Source: Bacillota bacterium (GTDB lineage: Bacteria > Bacillota > Clostridia > Acetivibrionales > DTU013). Taken from it: a DNA stretch of 64,000 nucleotides. Shown here one piece after another: positions 1 to 7,843 of the stretch. The DNA lies in NCBI GenBank assembly GCA_023411575.1, contig JAEYOP010000006.1:23559-87558 (forward strand), given 5' to 3'. Numbering within the stretch: position 1 is the first letter of the stretch; each line of letters starts with the position of its first letter. Made by a program: the position numbers and the translations under genes. The notes below the pieces were generated by a model. It made no database searches, was not told where the DNA came from, and saw only the letters and a program-made list of their open reading frames with translations.

Positions 1-610
1 AGTCCGGATGCTTGTTGGTGACGGGCATTTTGTAAATGGGCGTGCCGACGATTTCCCGGAATTCGGGAAAGGTCATGGCATACCTGGCGAATTTCGCCAT
101 GTCCGCCGCAGTGGTATAGTGATTGGGATCATGCATTCCGCAGGGATTTGCAAAATGGGTGCCGATGGCGCCCAGCTCTTTTGCGCGCTGGTTCATGAGA
201 TCGACAAATTCCTGGCGGGTGGGGCAGAGGTTGTCCGCGATGATGTTGGCGGCTTCGTTGGCCGAGCTGATCAGGAGCGCCTGGAGCAGGTTCTTCAGCT
301 TTACGGTCTCTCCCGCCATAAGGCCGATGTTGCTTCCGTCGGGACCGATATCGTCTATGGCGGACTGGGTGGCGGTCATTTCCTGGTTAAGATCGCCCCG
401 CTCCAGCGCCAGGATGGCCGTCATGATTTTCGTAGTGCTGGCGGGATAAAGCGACGGACTTTCGGAATTTTTTTCGCAAAGCACGTCGCCCGTTCCGGAA
501 TCGATCAGGATGAAGGCTCCCGCGTCGATCTCCGGCGGCTGCGCATAGGCGGCGCCCGCATGGATTCCCAGTATGAAAGCAAGAAGAAGCAAGGATAGCA
601 GCTTTTTCAT
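1..610 (-). CDS. D-alanyl-D-alanine carboxypeptidase, peptidase S11 (partial)
   Basis: This is a low-molecular-weight penicillin-binding protein that trims the terminal D-Ala from peptidoglycan stem peptides outside the membrane. Reading from the ATG at 610, the first 23 residues form a Sec signal peptide ending AYA-Q. The catalytic SxxK motif is S58-T-T-K61 and the second motif is S116-A-N118, the spacing usual for the DacA/DacF family. The KTG motif and the C-terminal membrane anchor lie beyond the window's left edge, so about half of a normal 380-400 residue protein is visible. An AGG-type ribosome site precedes the start. The family call is firm; dacF versus dacA or dacB cannot be settled from this half. 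Confidence 0.93.
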   Translation of the reverse strand, partial: MKKLLSLLLLAFILGIHAGAAYAQPPEIDAGAFILIDSGTGDVLCEKNSESPSLYPASTTKIMTAILALERGDLNQEMTATQSAIDDIGPDGSNIGLMAGETVKLKNLLQALLISSANEAANIIADNLCPTRQEFVDLMNQRAKELGAIGTHFANPCGMHDPNHYTTAADMAKFARYAMTFPEFREIVGTPIYKMPVTNKHPD

Positions 611-640
611 AAATACCTCCGGACGTATTCCTGCATATAA

Positions 641-671
641 AGTATAACAGAAAATAATTTAAGTAAGTCAA
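641..671 (-). promoter_or_regulatory. possible sigma-A promoter of the carboxypeptidase gene
   Basis: On the minus strand TTGACT (671-666) and TATACT (646-641) are separated by 19 bp, a little long for a sigma-A promoter. The position about 30 bp upstream of the start codon fits. Confidence 0.4.
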
Positions 672-753
672 GCAATTCTTAAAATGTTTATGGAAATAAA
701 AGGGAAACGGCGCGAATCAGTAGAATGAAAGAAGAAATAGGGGAGGCGATCAA

Positions 754-1737
754 GTGAAAATCAACATTTTCGGCAAACAGGCGGAGGTCAGGACCGAGTT
801 TGCCGTAATTGCAATAGCAGTACTCGTTCTGTTGGGCTGTCTGGCAGGGTACGCTATATTCAGGGACAACAGCGACATCATTATTGAGGATGGCGGCATT
901 TCCCCCGACACGGTTTCGGGGAAAACAACGGGCGCAAACGGCGCGGATACGGCAAACAAGGCAAGTGTGGCAGGTGTGGAAGGCACGGCGGGTGTGGCGG
1001 GTACGGCAAATGCGGAAGGTATAGATGGTGCCATAAGTACCGCAGGTACCACAGGTCCAACCGGTACCGCCGAAGCCTCCGGTGACGTCGCTGCCGGTAT
1101 TTCCCGGACGACGGGTTCCGCCATTCTCGATCCGATCAGGGTTTATGTGGTCGGCTGTGTGAACCGGCCCGGAATCGTCACCCTGGAAAAGGGACAGGTT
1201 ATTGCCGACGCTGTGGAGAAAGCAGGGGGCCTGACAGGAGATGCGGAGGCCGGAAGCATCAATATGGTTTATACGTTAACGGAGAATACCATGCTATATA
1301 TTAAATCGAAAAAGGAATTGGAAGCGGAGCAGGAAGCCGCCGGAAATGCGGGGTCTGCCGTGGCGAAAGCCGCAGCCGGCGCGGGTAAAGCCGCCGCAAA
1401 AACCGCCGCGGACAATCTGGGGCAAGGAGCCGAACTCCTTAGCGGAAGCGGCGGCGGTACGGCAATCGCCAGCGGAGCAAACGGCGGCGCCGGTGCGGAA
1501 GGTAGCGGAAGTACCGGCGGTTTGAACGGTTCAGGCGAAAATAGCCGCATTAACATCAATACCGCGGATATCGCCGAACTGGACAAGCTTCCGGGAGTGG
1601 GCGAGGCAACGGCCAGGGATATTATCGCTTACCGGGAGAAAAACGGGCCTTTCCGGAAAGCCGAAGACGTCATGAAGGTGCCGCGGATCAAGCAAGCACG
1701 GTTTGACAGCATAAAGGATATGATCGCGGTAAATTAA
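754..1737 (+). CDS. comEA: ComEA-like DNA-binding protein (SLBB + helix-hairpin-helix)
   Basis: Probable DNA receptor for natural transformation, anchored in the membrane with its DNA-binding domain outside. The GTG start follows GGGAGG at 741-746. A single N-terminal membrane helix spans about residues 14-36. An SLBB domain lies at about 128-185 (IRVYVVGCVNRPG) and a double helix-hairpin-helix at about 265-327 (INTADIAELDKLPGVGEATA). At 327 residues it is longer than the usual 200-250 because of two low-complexity Ala/Gly/Thr/Ser linkers at about 50-120 and 195-262. No comEB or comEC follows, so the gene stands alone here. The assignment rests on domain order and is secure; whether the cell is competent is unknown. 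Confidence 0.9.
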   Translation: MKINIFGKQAEVRTEFAVIAIAVLVLLGCLAGYAIFRDNSDIIIEDGGISPDTVSGKTTGANGADTANKASVAGVEGTAGVAGTANAEGIDGAISTAGTTGPTGTAEASGDVAAGISRTTGSAILDPIRVYVVGCVNRPGIVTLEKGQVIADAVEKAGGLTGDAEAGSINMVYTLTENTMLYIKSKKELEAEQEAAGNAGSAVAKAAAGAGKAAAKTAADNLGQGAELLSGSGGGTAIASGANGGAGAEGSGSTGGLNGSGENSRININTADIAELDKLPGVGEATARDIIAYREKNGPFRKAEDVMKVPRIKQARFDSIKDMIAVN

Positions 1738-1753
1738 AAAAGGGCAAACAAAA

Positions 1754-1785
1754 AGCCGGCCCTCGACAAAACCGGCTATTGTTAT
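1754..1785 (+). terminator. weak hairpin after comEA
   Basis: AGCCGG (1754-1759) pairs with CCGGCT (1772-1777), followed by ATTGTTAT. The short stem and thin T-tract make this only a possible terminator. Confidence 0.35.
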
Positions 1786-1976
1786 ATATAAAAAGGAGGA
1801 AAACTTCAATTTCTATGTTACTATTATAAGCCTTTACCGTACAGAAAAAAATATCATTGTTATACGACATTTCAGAAAGGATGCCTTCTTTTTTTATGCA
1901 AAATCAACAAACGGGCTCTTTCAGCCGGCAAAGGGGAGCCTGGCAATGCGAGTACCGCAGAAGGGAAGGAAAATAA

Positions 1977-2006
1977 TTGACCCAGAACACCAGTTCGGAA
2001 TATAAT
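1977..2006 (+). promoter_or_regulatory. sigma-A promoter of the Rpn-family gene
   Basis: TTGACC (1977-1982) and a perfect TATAAT (2001-2006) are 18 bp apart. Transcription should begin near 2013, only about 15 nt before the ATG at 2028. This excludes the in-frame TTG at 1977 as a start, since it lies inside the -35 box. Confidence 0.8.
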
Positions 2007-2027
2007 AGTTCCGGAGGGTGTGATACA

Positions 2028-3038
2028 ATGAATATGTATAGGTCTGATGTATTAGAAATACAGTGGGTGTGCGAGAAGCTTCAGGAATATGAGGTCCTGA
2101 ACAATAAGCACGATAAGGGCTATAAGTATTTGCTGTCGGTCAGGAAGATGTTTCTCCAGCTGCTTCGCAGTTTTGTAGAGCAGGGGTGGGTGGACAGGAT
2201 CCGTGAGGACGACATCCTGCTGGTGGACAAGTCCTTTATATTGCAGGAGTTTGAGGAAAAAGAGGCAGACCTTGTATACCGGGTGAAGCTGGACGGGAAA
2301 GAGGTTGTGTTCTATATCCTGCTGGAGCTGCAATCCTCCGTGGATCACCAGATGCCGTACCGCCTTCTGCTTTATATGCTCGCGATATGGAAGACCCTCC
2401 TCAAAGATGCCGGCAAGGAAGGCGAGCGGAAAGATTTCAGGCTGCCAGCTATTGTCCCATGCGTATTGTATAACGGCAAGGACAACTGGACGGTATGCCG
2501 GAGCTTCAAGGAAACCCTTGAAGCAAGCGAGCTTTTCGGTGACAATGTATTGGACTTCAAATACATTTTGTTTGATGTAAAACGATATGATGAAAACAGA
2601 CTGCTGGAACTGGCGAACTTGATCGGAACGGTTTTTTTCATAGAGCAGAAGCCGGAATATGAGGCATTGGTGAAAAGGTTGGACCAGGCAATGGTGAAAT
2701 TATCGAGACTGGAGCAAGAGGAGCAGGCGCTGTTTTTTACATGGTTCAAAAATATCATAATAAGAGGTATGCCCGCTGAAAAGGCGGAAGGACTGAAGAA
2801 GGCGATCGAGCAAAGCAAGGAGGGAACGGGTATGGTATACGCGATCGAAGAGGCGATACAGAAAGAGTTCCAGAGGCAATGGGAAGATGGGCTGGAAAAA
2901 GGCTTCGAGAAAGGTCTAGAGAAGACTGCGAGGAATCTTTTGAGTATGGGAATGACAGTGGAGCAGGTCGTCCGCGGGACAGAGCTGTCATATGAAAAAG
3001 TGCAGGAATTGAAAGCTCTTTTGGCGACAGGCGATTAA
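2028..3038 (+). CDS. Rpn-family recombination-promoting nuclease / putative transposase (PD-(D/E)XK type)
   Basis: The 336-residue protein resembles the Rpn/YhgA transposase-like family, whose E. coli members are DNA endonucleases that promote RecA-independent recombination. The nuclease core is around residues 60-150: D near the start of DILLVDKSF, then a beta strand with VVFYILLELQSS, matching the E-x-Q end of the family's active-site pattern. The region with LPAIVPCVLYNG is another family hallmark. The C-terminus carries EKGFEKGLEKTARNLLSMGM, the charged repeat common in these proteins. GGAGGG at 2013-2018 fixes the ATG at 2028. It stands alone under its own promoter; such genes are often variable accessory genes. 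Confidence 0.85.
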   Translation: MNMYRSDVLEIQWVCEKLQEYEVLNNKHDKGYKYLLSVRKMFLQLLRSFVEQGWVDRIREDDILLVDKSFILQEFEEKEADLVYRVKLDGKEVVFYILLELQSSVDHQMPYRLLLYMLAIWKTLLKDAGKEGERKDFRLPAIVPCVLYNGKDNWTVCRSFKETLEASELFGDNVLDFKYILFDVKRYDENRLLELANLIGTVFFIEQKPEYEALVKRLDQAMVKLSRLEQEEQALFFTWFKNIIIRGMPAEKAEGLKKAIEQSKEGTGMVYAIEEAIQKEFQRQWEDGLEKGFEKGLEKTARNLLSMGMTVEQVVRGTELSYEKVQELKALLATGD

Positions 3039-3108
3039 CTATGCCGGAGTTTTAAATTGATCGATTGCAAATTATGCGCAGGCCAGCCGGTAAATGAATG
3101 GGAACCGG

Positions 3109-3264
3109 TCAACCGGTCATGGCCGGTAAAATGATAACGGACGCCACAAGATAGCCGAGCAAAATAAGCACGGCCGGCATGAGTACCGCTTTCAGGAACA
3201 GTTTGCGTGCCTTTTCCCGGCGCAGTTTCCGAAACCGCTTCATTCTTTTGTATCTCACAGACAT
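3109..3264 (-). CDS. small basic single-pass membrane protein, unknown function
   Basis: Fifty-one residues: a strongly basic N-terminus (YKRMKRFRKLRREKARK), then one hydrophobic segment at about residues 27-48. No family is recognised. A GGGAG sits only 2 nt from the ATG at 3264; the in-frame ATG at 3243 (M8) is an alternative start. The pattern of positive-inside residues and a clean helix supports coding, but the gene is short and unsupported by neighbours. Confidence 0.45.
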   Translation of the reverse strand: MSVRYKRMKRFRKLRREKARKLFLKAVLMPAVLILLGYLVASVIILPAMTG

Positions 3265-3344
3265 CACTCCCGGCAGCTTTTGTAAAACGAACCATTTCCT
3301 ATTTTACCACCGGTTTGCGGAAAAGGGCTATTGCCCGGAAATAT

Positions 3345-3540
3345 TAAGGCGGAACGGTGGGGAGTGAAAGCGGGAAGGACAGGAAACAGAGAAACGGGGT
3401 ACAGGGAGACAAGGAGCAAGGTGCCTTTTCACAGTCCGGCAAAAGCCGGGACAACTCACCTGACCTATGCCCTGTCCGCTATGCCCCAATGCCCAACTCC
3501 CCACGCTCCACGCCCCAGTCCCCTGTTCCGTCCCGGCTAT
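3345..3540. other. intergenic low-complexity tract, purine-rich then pyrimidine-rich
   Basis: The plus strand is G/A-rich at about 3345-3425 and C/T-rich at about 3470-3540, with repeats of short words such as ATGCCC and CTCC. Possible reading frames here have no credible protein character. No promoter or RNA is recognised. Confidence 0.4.
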
Positions 3541-3550
3541 GAAGGCATTC

Positions 3551-3754
3551 CTACTTTTTCAGGACGTCGAGCATTAGCCCGTCATATTCGCTGACGACGG
3601 CTTTTACGGCGTACAGGTTGTTCGTCAGGTAAACCGTGTCGTACCCTGCATCCTTCTCCGTTGCAACGATCAGGTTTTTTTGCCTCAGTTCCTTGAGCAG
3701 ATAGGGGATATCCCTCGCATTGCCTCCGATATCCACGATGGTGAATTTGTCCAT
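3551..3754 (-). CDS. small conserved-looking protein of unknown function
   Basis: Sixty-seven residues, acidic, with predicted alternating helix and strand (MDKFTIVDIGGNARDIPYLL). A good ribosome site (GGAAAGGACGG) precedes the ATG at 3754. It lies 49 bp downstream of the SecA2 gene on the same strand and may be co-transcribed with it. I do not recognise the family. Even amino-acid composition and a good ribosome site make it likely real. Confidence 0.6.
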   Translation of the reverse strand: MDKFTIVDIGGNARDIPYLLKELRQKNLIVATEKDAGYDTVYLTNNLYAVKAVVSEYDGLMLDVLKK

Positions 3755-3803
3755 GTTTTACCGTCCTTTCCCGTTATAAGTGCTTTTTATGAATGAGCTT
3801 CTA

Positions 3804-6206
3804 TCACTTGAGAGCCTTTTCCTTTTTGAACACAAACTTCCGTGCCCCGAAGAATGCCAGGTTGACGGTGGTCAGCAGGACCGAGATCGGATCGAAAGCC
3901 AGCTGCATCGGAATGATTCCGAGCTGCTCGGGGTTGTCGTCGATCAGGTAGGTCCAGGTGGAGGAAGGCGCTTTGAGTCCTTCTTTTGCCATGTCGATCC
4001 CGTCGGGCGTAATTTCTGCAACGGCCAGCACATCGACGATTTCCTGCTCGATGGTTTTCAGCAGCTCTTCATAGGCCTGGATCGCGGTCTTGTTGAATTC
4101 GCTGATCGGAATTTTCCCTGCTATGTGGACCAGATGAATGCTCTCCCTAGTATAGGAAAGGAAATCCAGATACTCCGTCCAGCAGTTGCTGATAAAATAA
4201 AGCGCCAGCTGCCATTCCGCCCGCATCAGCCCTCTTTCGCCGACAGTGGCAAGCAGCTGTTCATATCTTTCCGGCAGCCGTTTCCGGAAAATGCCCGGAA
4301 GCTTCCCGAACAGCACTTCGGTGCGCCACTGGAAGATCATCTGCCGCTGCCGCTCCATCAACACGTTGTATTTCTGCAGGGTCCTGCGGATCCGGAAATT
4401 CTGCCCCTCGATGATCCGCTGCGCGCGGGCCGTCTCACGCCGGATGATTTTGCTTTCCACCGGATCCGGACTGTTTTCCGGGAAAAGCTGCTCCGGGATC
4501 AACTCCTTCAACCGGTACTGCTTCATCAGGTCATCCTCCAGGCTGATGAAAAACCGGGTGGAGCCCGGATCCCCCTGGCGTCCGGCACGTCCGCGGAGCT
4601 GGTCGTCGATGCGCCTGCTTTCATGCTTGTTTGTGCCGATCACATAAAGTCCGCCGAGAGAGACGACCAGTTCATGCTCTTCTTCCCGTTCTCCCCCGAG
4701 CTTGATATCGGTACCCCTGCCGGCCATATTGGTGGATACGGTGACGGACCACGGCTGGCCCGCGTTGGCAATGATGCCGGCCTCCTGCTCGTCGTTTTTG
4801 GCATTGAGGACGGTACAGGAAACGCCGAGTTCCTTCAGCCTCCCAGCAAGCAGTTCGGATTCGCTGACGCTCCTGGTGCCGACAAGAATTGGCCTGCCGG
4901 TCCTGTGTACTTCGGCGATTTCTTTTACCAGGGCGTCCAGCTTGGCTTCCCAGTGGGTAAAAATAACATCCTCCCGGTCAACCCGGATGCACGGCTTATT
5001 GGTCGGAATGACCGCAACGCTCAGCCCGTAGAACTCTAGAAATTCTTCCGAGGAGGACCTGGCAGTGCCTGTCATTCCGGCGATCCGGGGGTACTGGCGG
5101 ATGAAATTCTGCAGGGTGATGGAGGCGATGATCTGGCCTTTCGTATCGGCATAGATTCCTTCCTTCGCCTCTATGGCTTCCTGGAGCCCGTATGGCCACT
5201 GCCTGCTGTCGGCCACCCGGCCGGTGAATTCATCCACCAGTTCTATTTTATTATTGCGCAGGATATAGTCAATATCCTTTTTGAGCAGCGCGCGGGCATG
5301 CAGGGCATTTCCCGCATCGACCAGAAGCGGAAGATTTTTTTCGTCGTAAAGGTTCCCGCAGCCGAAGGTTTTTTCAATGATCCCAACGCCCTTATCGGTT
5401 AGGAATACATTACGCTCATATTCGTCCAGGCTGAAATCCTCACCGGGTTCAAGCCCTGCGATCACCGCGGCCATCCTGACCGGATCGATGCCGTGCTTCT
5501 TCTCGGTTTTGCCCGCGATCACCAGCGGGATCCTGGCTTCGTCGATGAGGATGGAATCCGCCTCGTCGATGACGGCGTAGTGGAAGGGCCTCTGGACCAG
5601 CTCGGCCGGATGTTCGGCAAGAAAGCCCCTCAGATAGTCAAAGCCGCTTTCCTTGGCCGTAAGATAGGTGATATCGGCGGCATACGCTTTTTTGCGCTGC
5701 TCCTTCGACATTCCTTCCTGCACGTATCCGACGCTCAGACCGAGGAATTCATAAAGGGGCCGCATCCATTCGGCATCCCTTCTTGCCAGGTAATCGTTGA
5801 AGGTCAGCACATGAACGCCTTTGCCGTAGAGCGCGTTCAAGTAGACCGGCGCGGTTGCCGCAAGCGTCTTGCCTTCGCCCGTCTGCATTTCGATCAGCGA
5901 CCCGTAGTGTAAGGCTATGGCAGCCAGTAGTTGGACGTCATAGGGACGCATGCCGAGCTTGCGCGCGGACGCTTCCCGGACCAGGGCAAATGCCGGGACC
6001 AGTATGCTTTCAGCGGGGGTGCCGCTGGCGGCCTGCTGCTTCAATTCGGCCGACATTTCCTGAAGGGCGCTGTCGCTCAGGGCCCCGAGCTGGAGTTGGC
6101 CGATTTCCTCAACCAGGCGTCTGGCCGGATCAAGGTTCAGTTCGGTGGAATGGAGATCGATGCGACCTATTTTTTGAAACCAATTCCATTTACTATTATT
6201 ATTCAT
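3804..6206 (-). CDS. secA2: SecA-family preprotein translocase ATPase, accessory SecA2 type
   Basis: ATP-driven motor that pushes proteins through SecYEG. Walker A is in MQTGEGKTLAA (about residue 105), Walker B is VIDEADSILIDEA, and the helicase-like motifs AGMTGTARSSSEEF and STNMAGRGTDIKLGG are intact. The preprotein cross-linking and scaffold regions follow. At 800 residues it is at the short end for SecA (usually 830-900), and it ends in FKKEKALK without the C-terminal zinc-binding CxCxnCH linker that binds SecB or lipids. Short length, missing linker and lack of housekeeping neighbours such as prfB favour an accessory SecA2. No secY2 or glycoprotein substrate is in the window. AGGAGG precedes the ATG. 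The SecA family is certain; the SecA2 subtype is likely. Confidence 0.9.
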   Translation of the reverse strand: MNNNSKWNWFQKIGRIDLHSTELNLDPARRLVEEIGQLQLGALSDSALQEMSAELKQQAASGTPAESILVPAFALVREASARKLGMRPYDVQLLAAIALHYGSLIEMQTGEGKTLAATAPVYLNALYGKGVHVLTFNDYLARRDAEWMRPLYEFLGLSVGYVQEGMSKEQRKKAYAADITYLTAKESGFDYLRGFLAEHPAELVQRPFHYAVIDEADSILIDEARIPLVIAGKTEKKHGIDPVRMAAVIAGLEPGEDFSLDEYERNVFLTDKGVGIIEKTFGCGNLYDEKNLPLLVDAGNALHARALLKKDIDYILRNNKIELVDEFTGRVADSRQWPYGLQEAIEAKEGIYADTKGQIIASITLQNFIRQYPRIAGMTGTARSSSEEFLEFYGLSVAVIPTNKPCIRVDREDVIFTHWEAKLDALVKEIAEVHRTGRPILVGTRSVSESELLAGRLKELGVSCTVLNAKNDEQEAGIIANAGQPWSVTVSTNMAGRGTDIKLGGEREEEHELVVSLGGLYVIGTNKHESRRIDDQLRGRAGRQGDPGSTRFFISLEDDLMKQYRLKELIPEQLFPENSPDPVESKIIRRETARAQRIIEGQNFRIRRTLQKYNVLMERQRQMIFQWRTEVLFGKLPGIFRKRLPERYEQLLATVGERGLMRAEWQLALYFISNCWTEYLDFLSYTRESIHLVHIAGKIPISEFNKTAIQAYEELLKTIEQEIVDVLAVAEITPDGIDMAKEGLKAPSSTWTYLIDDNPEQLGIIPMQLAFDPISVLLTTVNLAFFGARKFVFKKEKALK

Positions 6207-6291
6207 ATTGAAAGCCTCCTGTAATGATGTTCCGGGGCGGCGCGCAAAACGGCGGCCCGGTCGGCGACAGGCGGAAAACCTGTCCGGTCTG

Positions 6292-6627
6292 TTACAGGGA
6301 AGCGGATGCGAACGTTTTGAAACGATGATAAAGGATCAGCAGAAGGCTGCTGAAGAAAAACAGAATATCCAGGGATAGAATGAAGCGGGTCGATACGTGG
6401 GCGAAGGTGCAGACAAGCACAGCCGCAATGGCGGCAGCAAACGAGAACATGAAGAATGCAGCCTGGGCCGGCGAATTCTCAACGCAGAGGCCAAGCTCCT
6501 CCAGGAGCCTCAAGGTGCTCACTCCCGCATGCCTTACCCTGTACGCCGCCGTAAAAACGGCCGTTATTATTGCCAGCAACGGCAGAAACGAAAGAACAAA
6601 CTGCAGCATAAGCCCTGCTTTCTTCAC
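6292..6627 (-). CDS. small integral membrane protein, unknown function
   Basis: One hundred and eleven residues with three hydrophobic helices at about 8-28, 52-73 and 78-100. The GTG start at 6627 has a modest GGAAA ribosome site. It lies 85 bp upstream of secA2 on the same strand, so it might belong to the same transcript. No family is recognised. Confidence 0.6.
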   Translation of the reverse strand: MKKAGLMLQFVLSFLPLLAIITAVFTAAYRVRHAGVSTLRLLEELGLCVENSPAQAAFFMFSFAAAIAAVLVCTFAHVSTRFILSLDILFFFSSLLLILYHRFKTFASASL

Positions 6628-6707
6628 GGATTTCCAATTTATATCAAATCATAGCATGAATCGGCATTGATTGCAAGGCTCTGTTCAACCGCCGTATTCG
6701 GCAAAGG

Positions 6708-6732
6708 GAGCCGTTTACTGTATAAACGGCTC
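6708..6732 (-). terminator. hairpin over the stop codon of the Gfo/Idh gene
   Basis: GAGCCGTTTA pairs perfectly with TAAACGGCTC around a 5-nt loop, and the stem contains the gene's TAA stop. On the minus strand it is followed by CCCTTTGCC rather than a T-run, so it may be a 3' stabiliser more than a strong terminator. Confidence 0.45.
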
Positions 6733-7803
6733 TACATTGTCCGGTACCGGAATATATTCGAAAAACTCATTCTGCGCATGATCGTCCACAAACGTGATCT
6801 GGCGCGATTTGACGGAGTCCAGGATTTTGAAGACGGTTTTTACGTCTCCGAATTCCACTTCAGGCGTCACCAGGATAGCTTCAGTGCCGGTATAGGCATT
6901 GTAGAAATTGAGCAGCTCATTGTAATAGCCTCTTTCCGGGGTGAAGGAAACCGTCTCCGACTTTCCGTCGTTATAGGTGATGCTGACCACCCCCGAGGTT
7001 TTGTCCTCGAGAAAGATCTGGCCTTTTGTGCCGAAGATCCGGAAGCCGACCAGGGGCTTCTGTGTTTCCATCCCCGAAGGATAGTACGTATACTGGCCGA
7101 TCACATCATTTTTAAACTGAAGGTTGCAGTTCACGGACAAATAAGGGTTGTAATCCTGGGTCTGCGGTTTCCCGAACGCCTGGACGCATTCCACGTCGCC
7201 GAAGATATACCGGAACGCGGCAATATCATGAAGCGCCGCGTCCAGGAACGCTCCGCCGGGGAACCGCGGGTGCTGCCTCCATTCCGTTCCGGCATAGGTG
7301 TTGTTGCTCATGTCGCAGGGGAAGCAGGCGGCGTTGTTCCGGATGAAATAGACGATGCTGCCGATCCTTCCTTCGCTGACCAGCTGCTTCAAAATGTTGT
7401 TTTCGTCGCTGTAGCGGTAATTTTCCGCGATCAGAATTTTCAATTCCTTGTTGCGGGTCAGTTCCAGGTATTTTACCGCTTGCGTCATATCGGGCGCCAT
7501 CGGCTTCTCGCAGATGAAGCTTTTTCCCTCGCCGGCCACGTCCTCCGAAACCTTGTAATTCTGGTCGATGGGAACCAGGATGTCTACGGCGTCGATGTCG
7601 CTTCTTTTAAGCATTTCATTATAGTCGCCGTATACGTTGCTTGGATCAAGATTGATTTTTTGCGCAAAGGTTTCCGCCTCCGCCCGGGTCCGGTTTGCCA
7701 GCGCCGCTATTTCGTATTTGTCCTTGAGCTCCTGCAATGCGGGATAATGCAGCCTTTCCCATGCCAGGCCCGTGCCGATAACGCCCAGTCTTATTTTCTT
7801 CAT
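6715..7803 (-). CDS. Gfo/Idh/MocA-family NAD(P)-dependent oxidoreductase
   Basis: Cytoplasmic sugar or cyclitol dehydrogenase of 362 residues, usual for the family. The N-terminal Rossmann fold has RLGVIGTGLAWERLH (GxGxxxx(R)H), and the dinucleotide-binding EKP motif is in FICEKPMAPD (about residue 96). The C-terminal beta domain includes GGAFLDAALHDIAAFRYIFG, which carries the conserved D-x3-H motif of this family. The substrate cannot be read from sequence. It is 40 bp downstream of the condensation-fold gene and probably shares its transcript. Confidence 0.92.
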   Translation of the reverse strand: MKKIRLGVIGTGLAWERLHYPALQELKDKYEIAALANRTRAEAETFAQKINLDPSNVYGDYNEMLKRSDIDAVDILVPIDQNYKVSEDVAGEGKSFICEKPMAPDMTQAVKYLELTRNKELKILIAENYRYSDENNILKQLVSEGRIGSIVYFIRNNAACFPCDMSNNTYAGTEWRQHPRFPGGAFLDAALHDIAAFRYIFGDVECVQAFGKPQTQDYNPYLSVNCNLQFKNDVIGQYTYYPSGMETQKPLVGFRIFGTKGQIFLEDKTSGVVSITYNDGKSETVSFTPERGYYNELLNFYNAYTGTEAILVTPEVEFGDVKTVFKILDSVKSRQITFVDDHAQNEFFEYIPVPDNVEPFIQ

Positions 7804-7843
7804 GGTTGTGCCTCCGTTTTTCTTTAGTGTTTGTATTCCGGTA

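Noticed and set aside
3780..5039. Plus-strand 419-codon frame opposite secA2
   Set aside because: It is the shadow of the SecA gene, whose motifs on the minus strand are complete.
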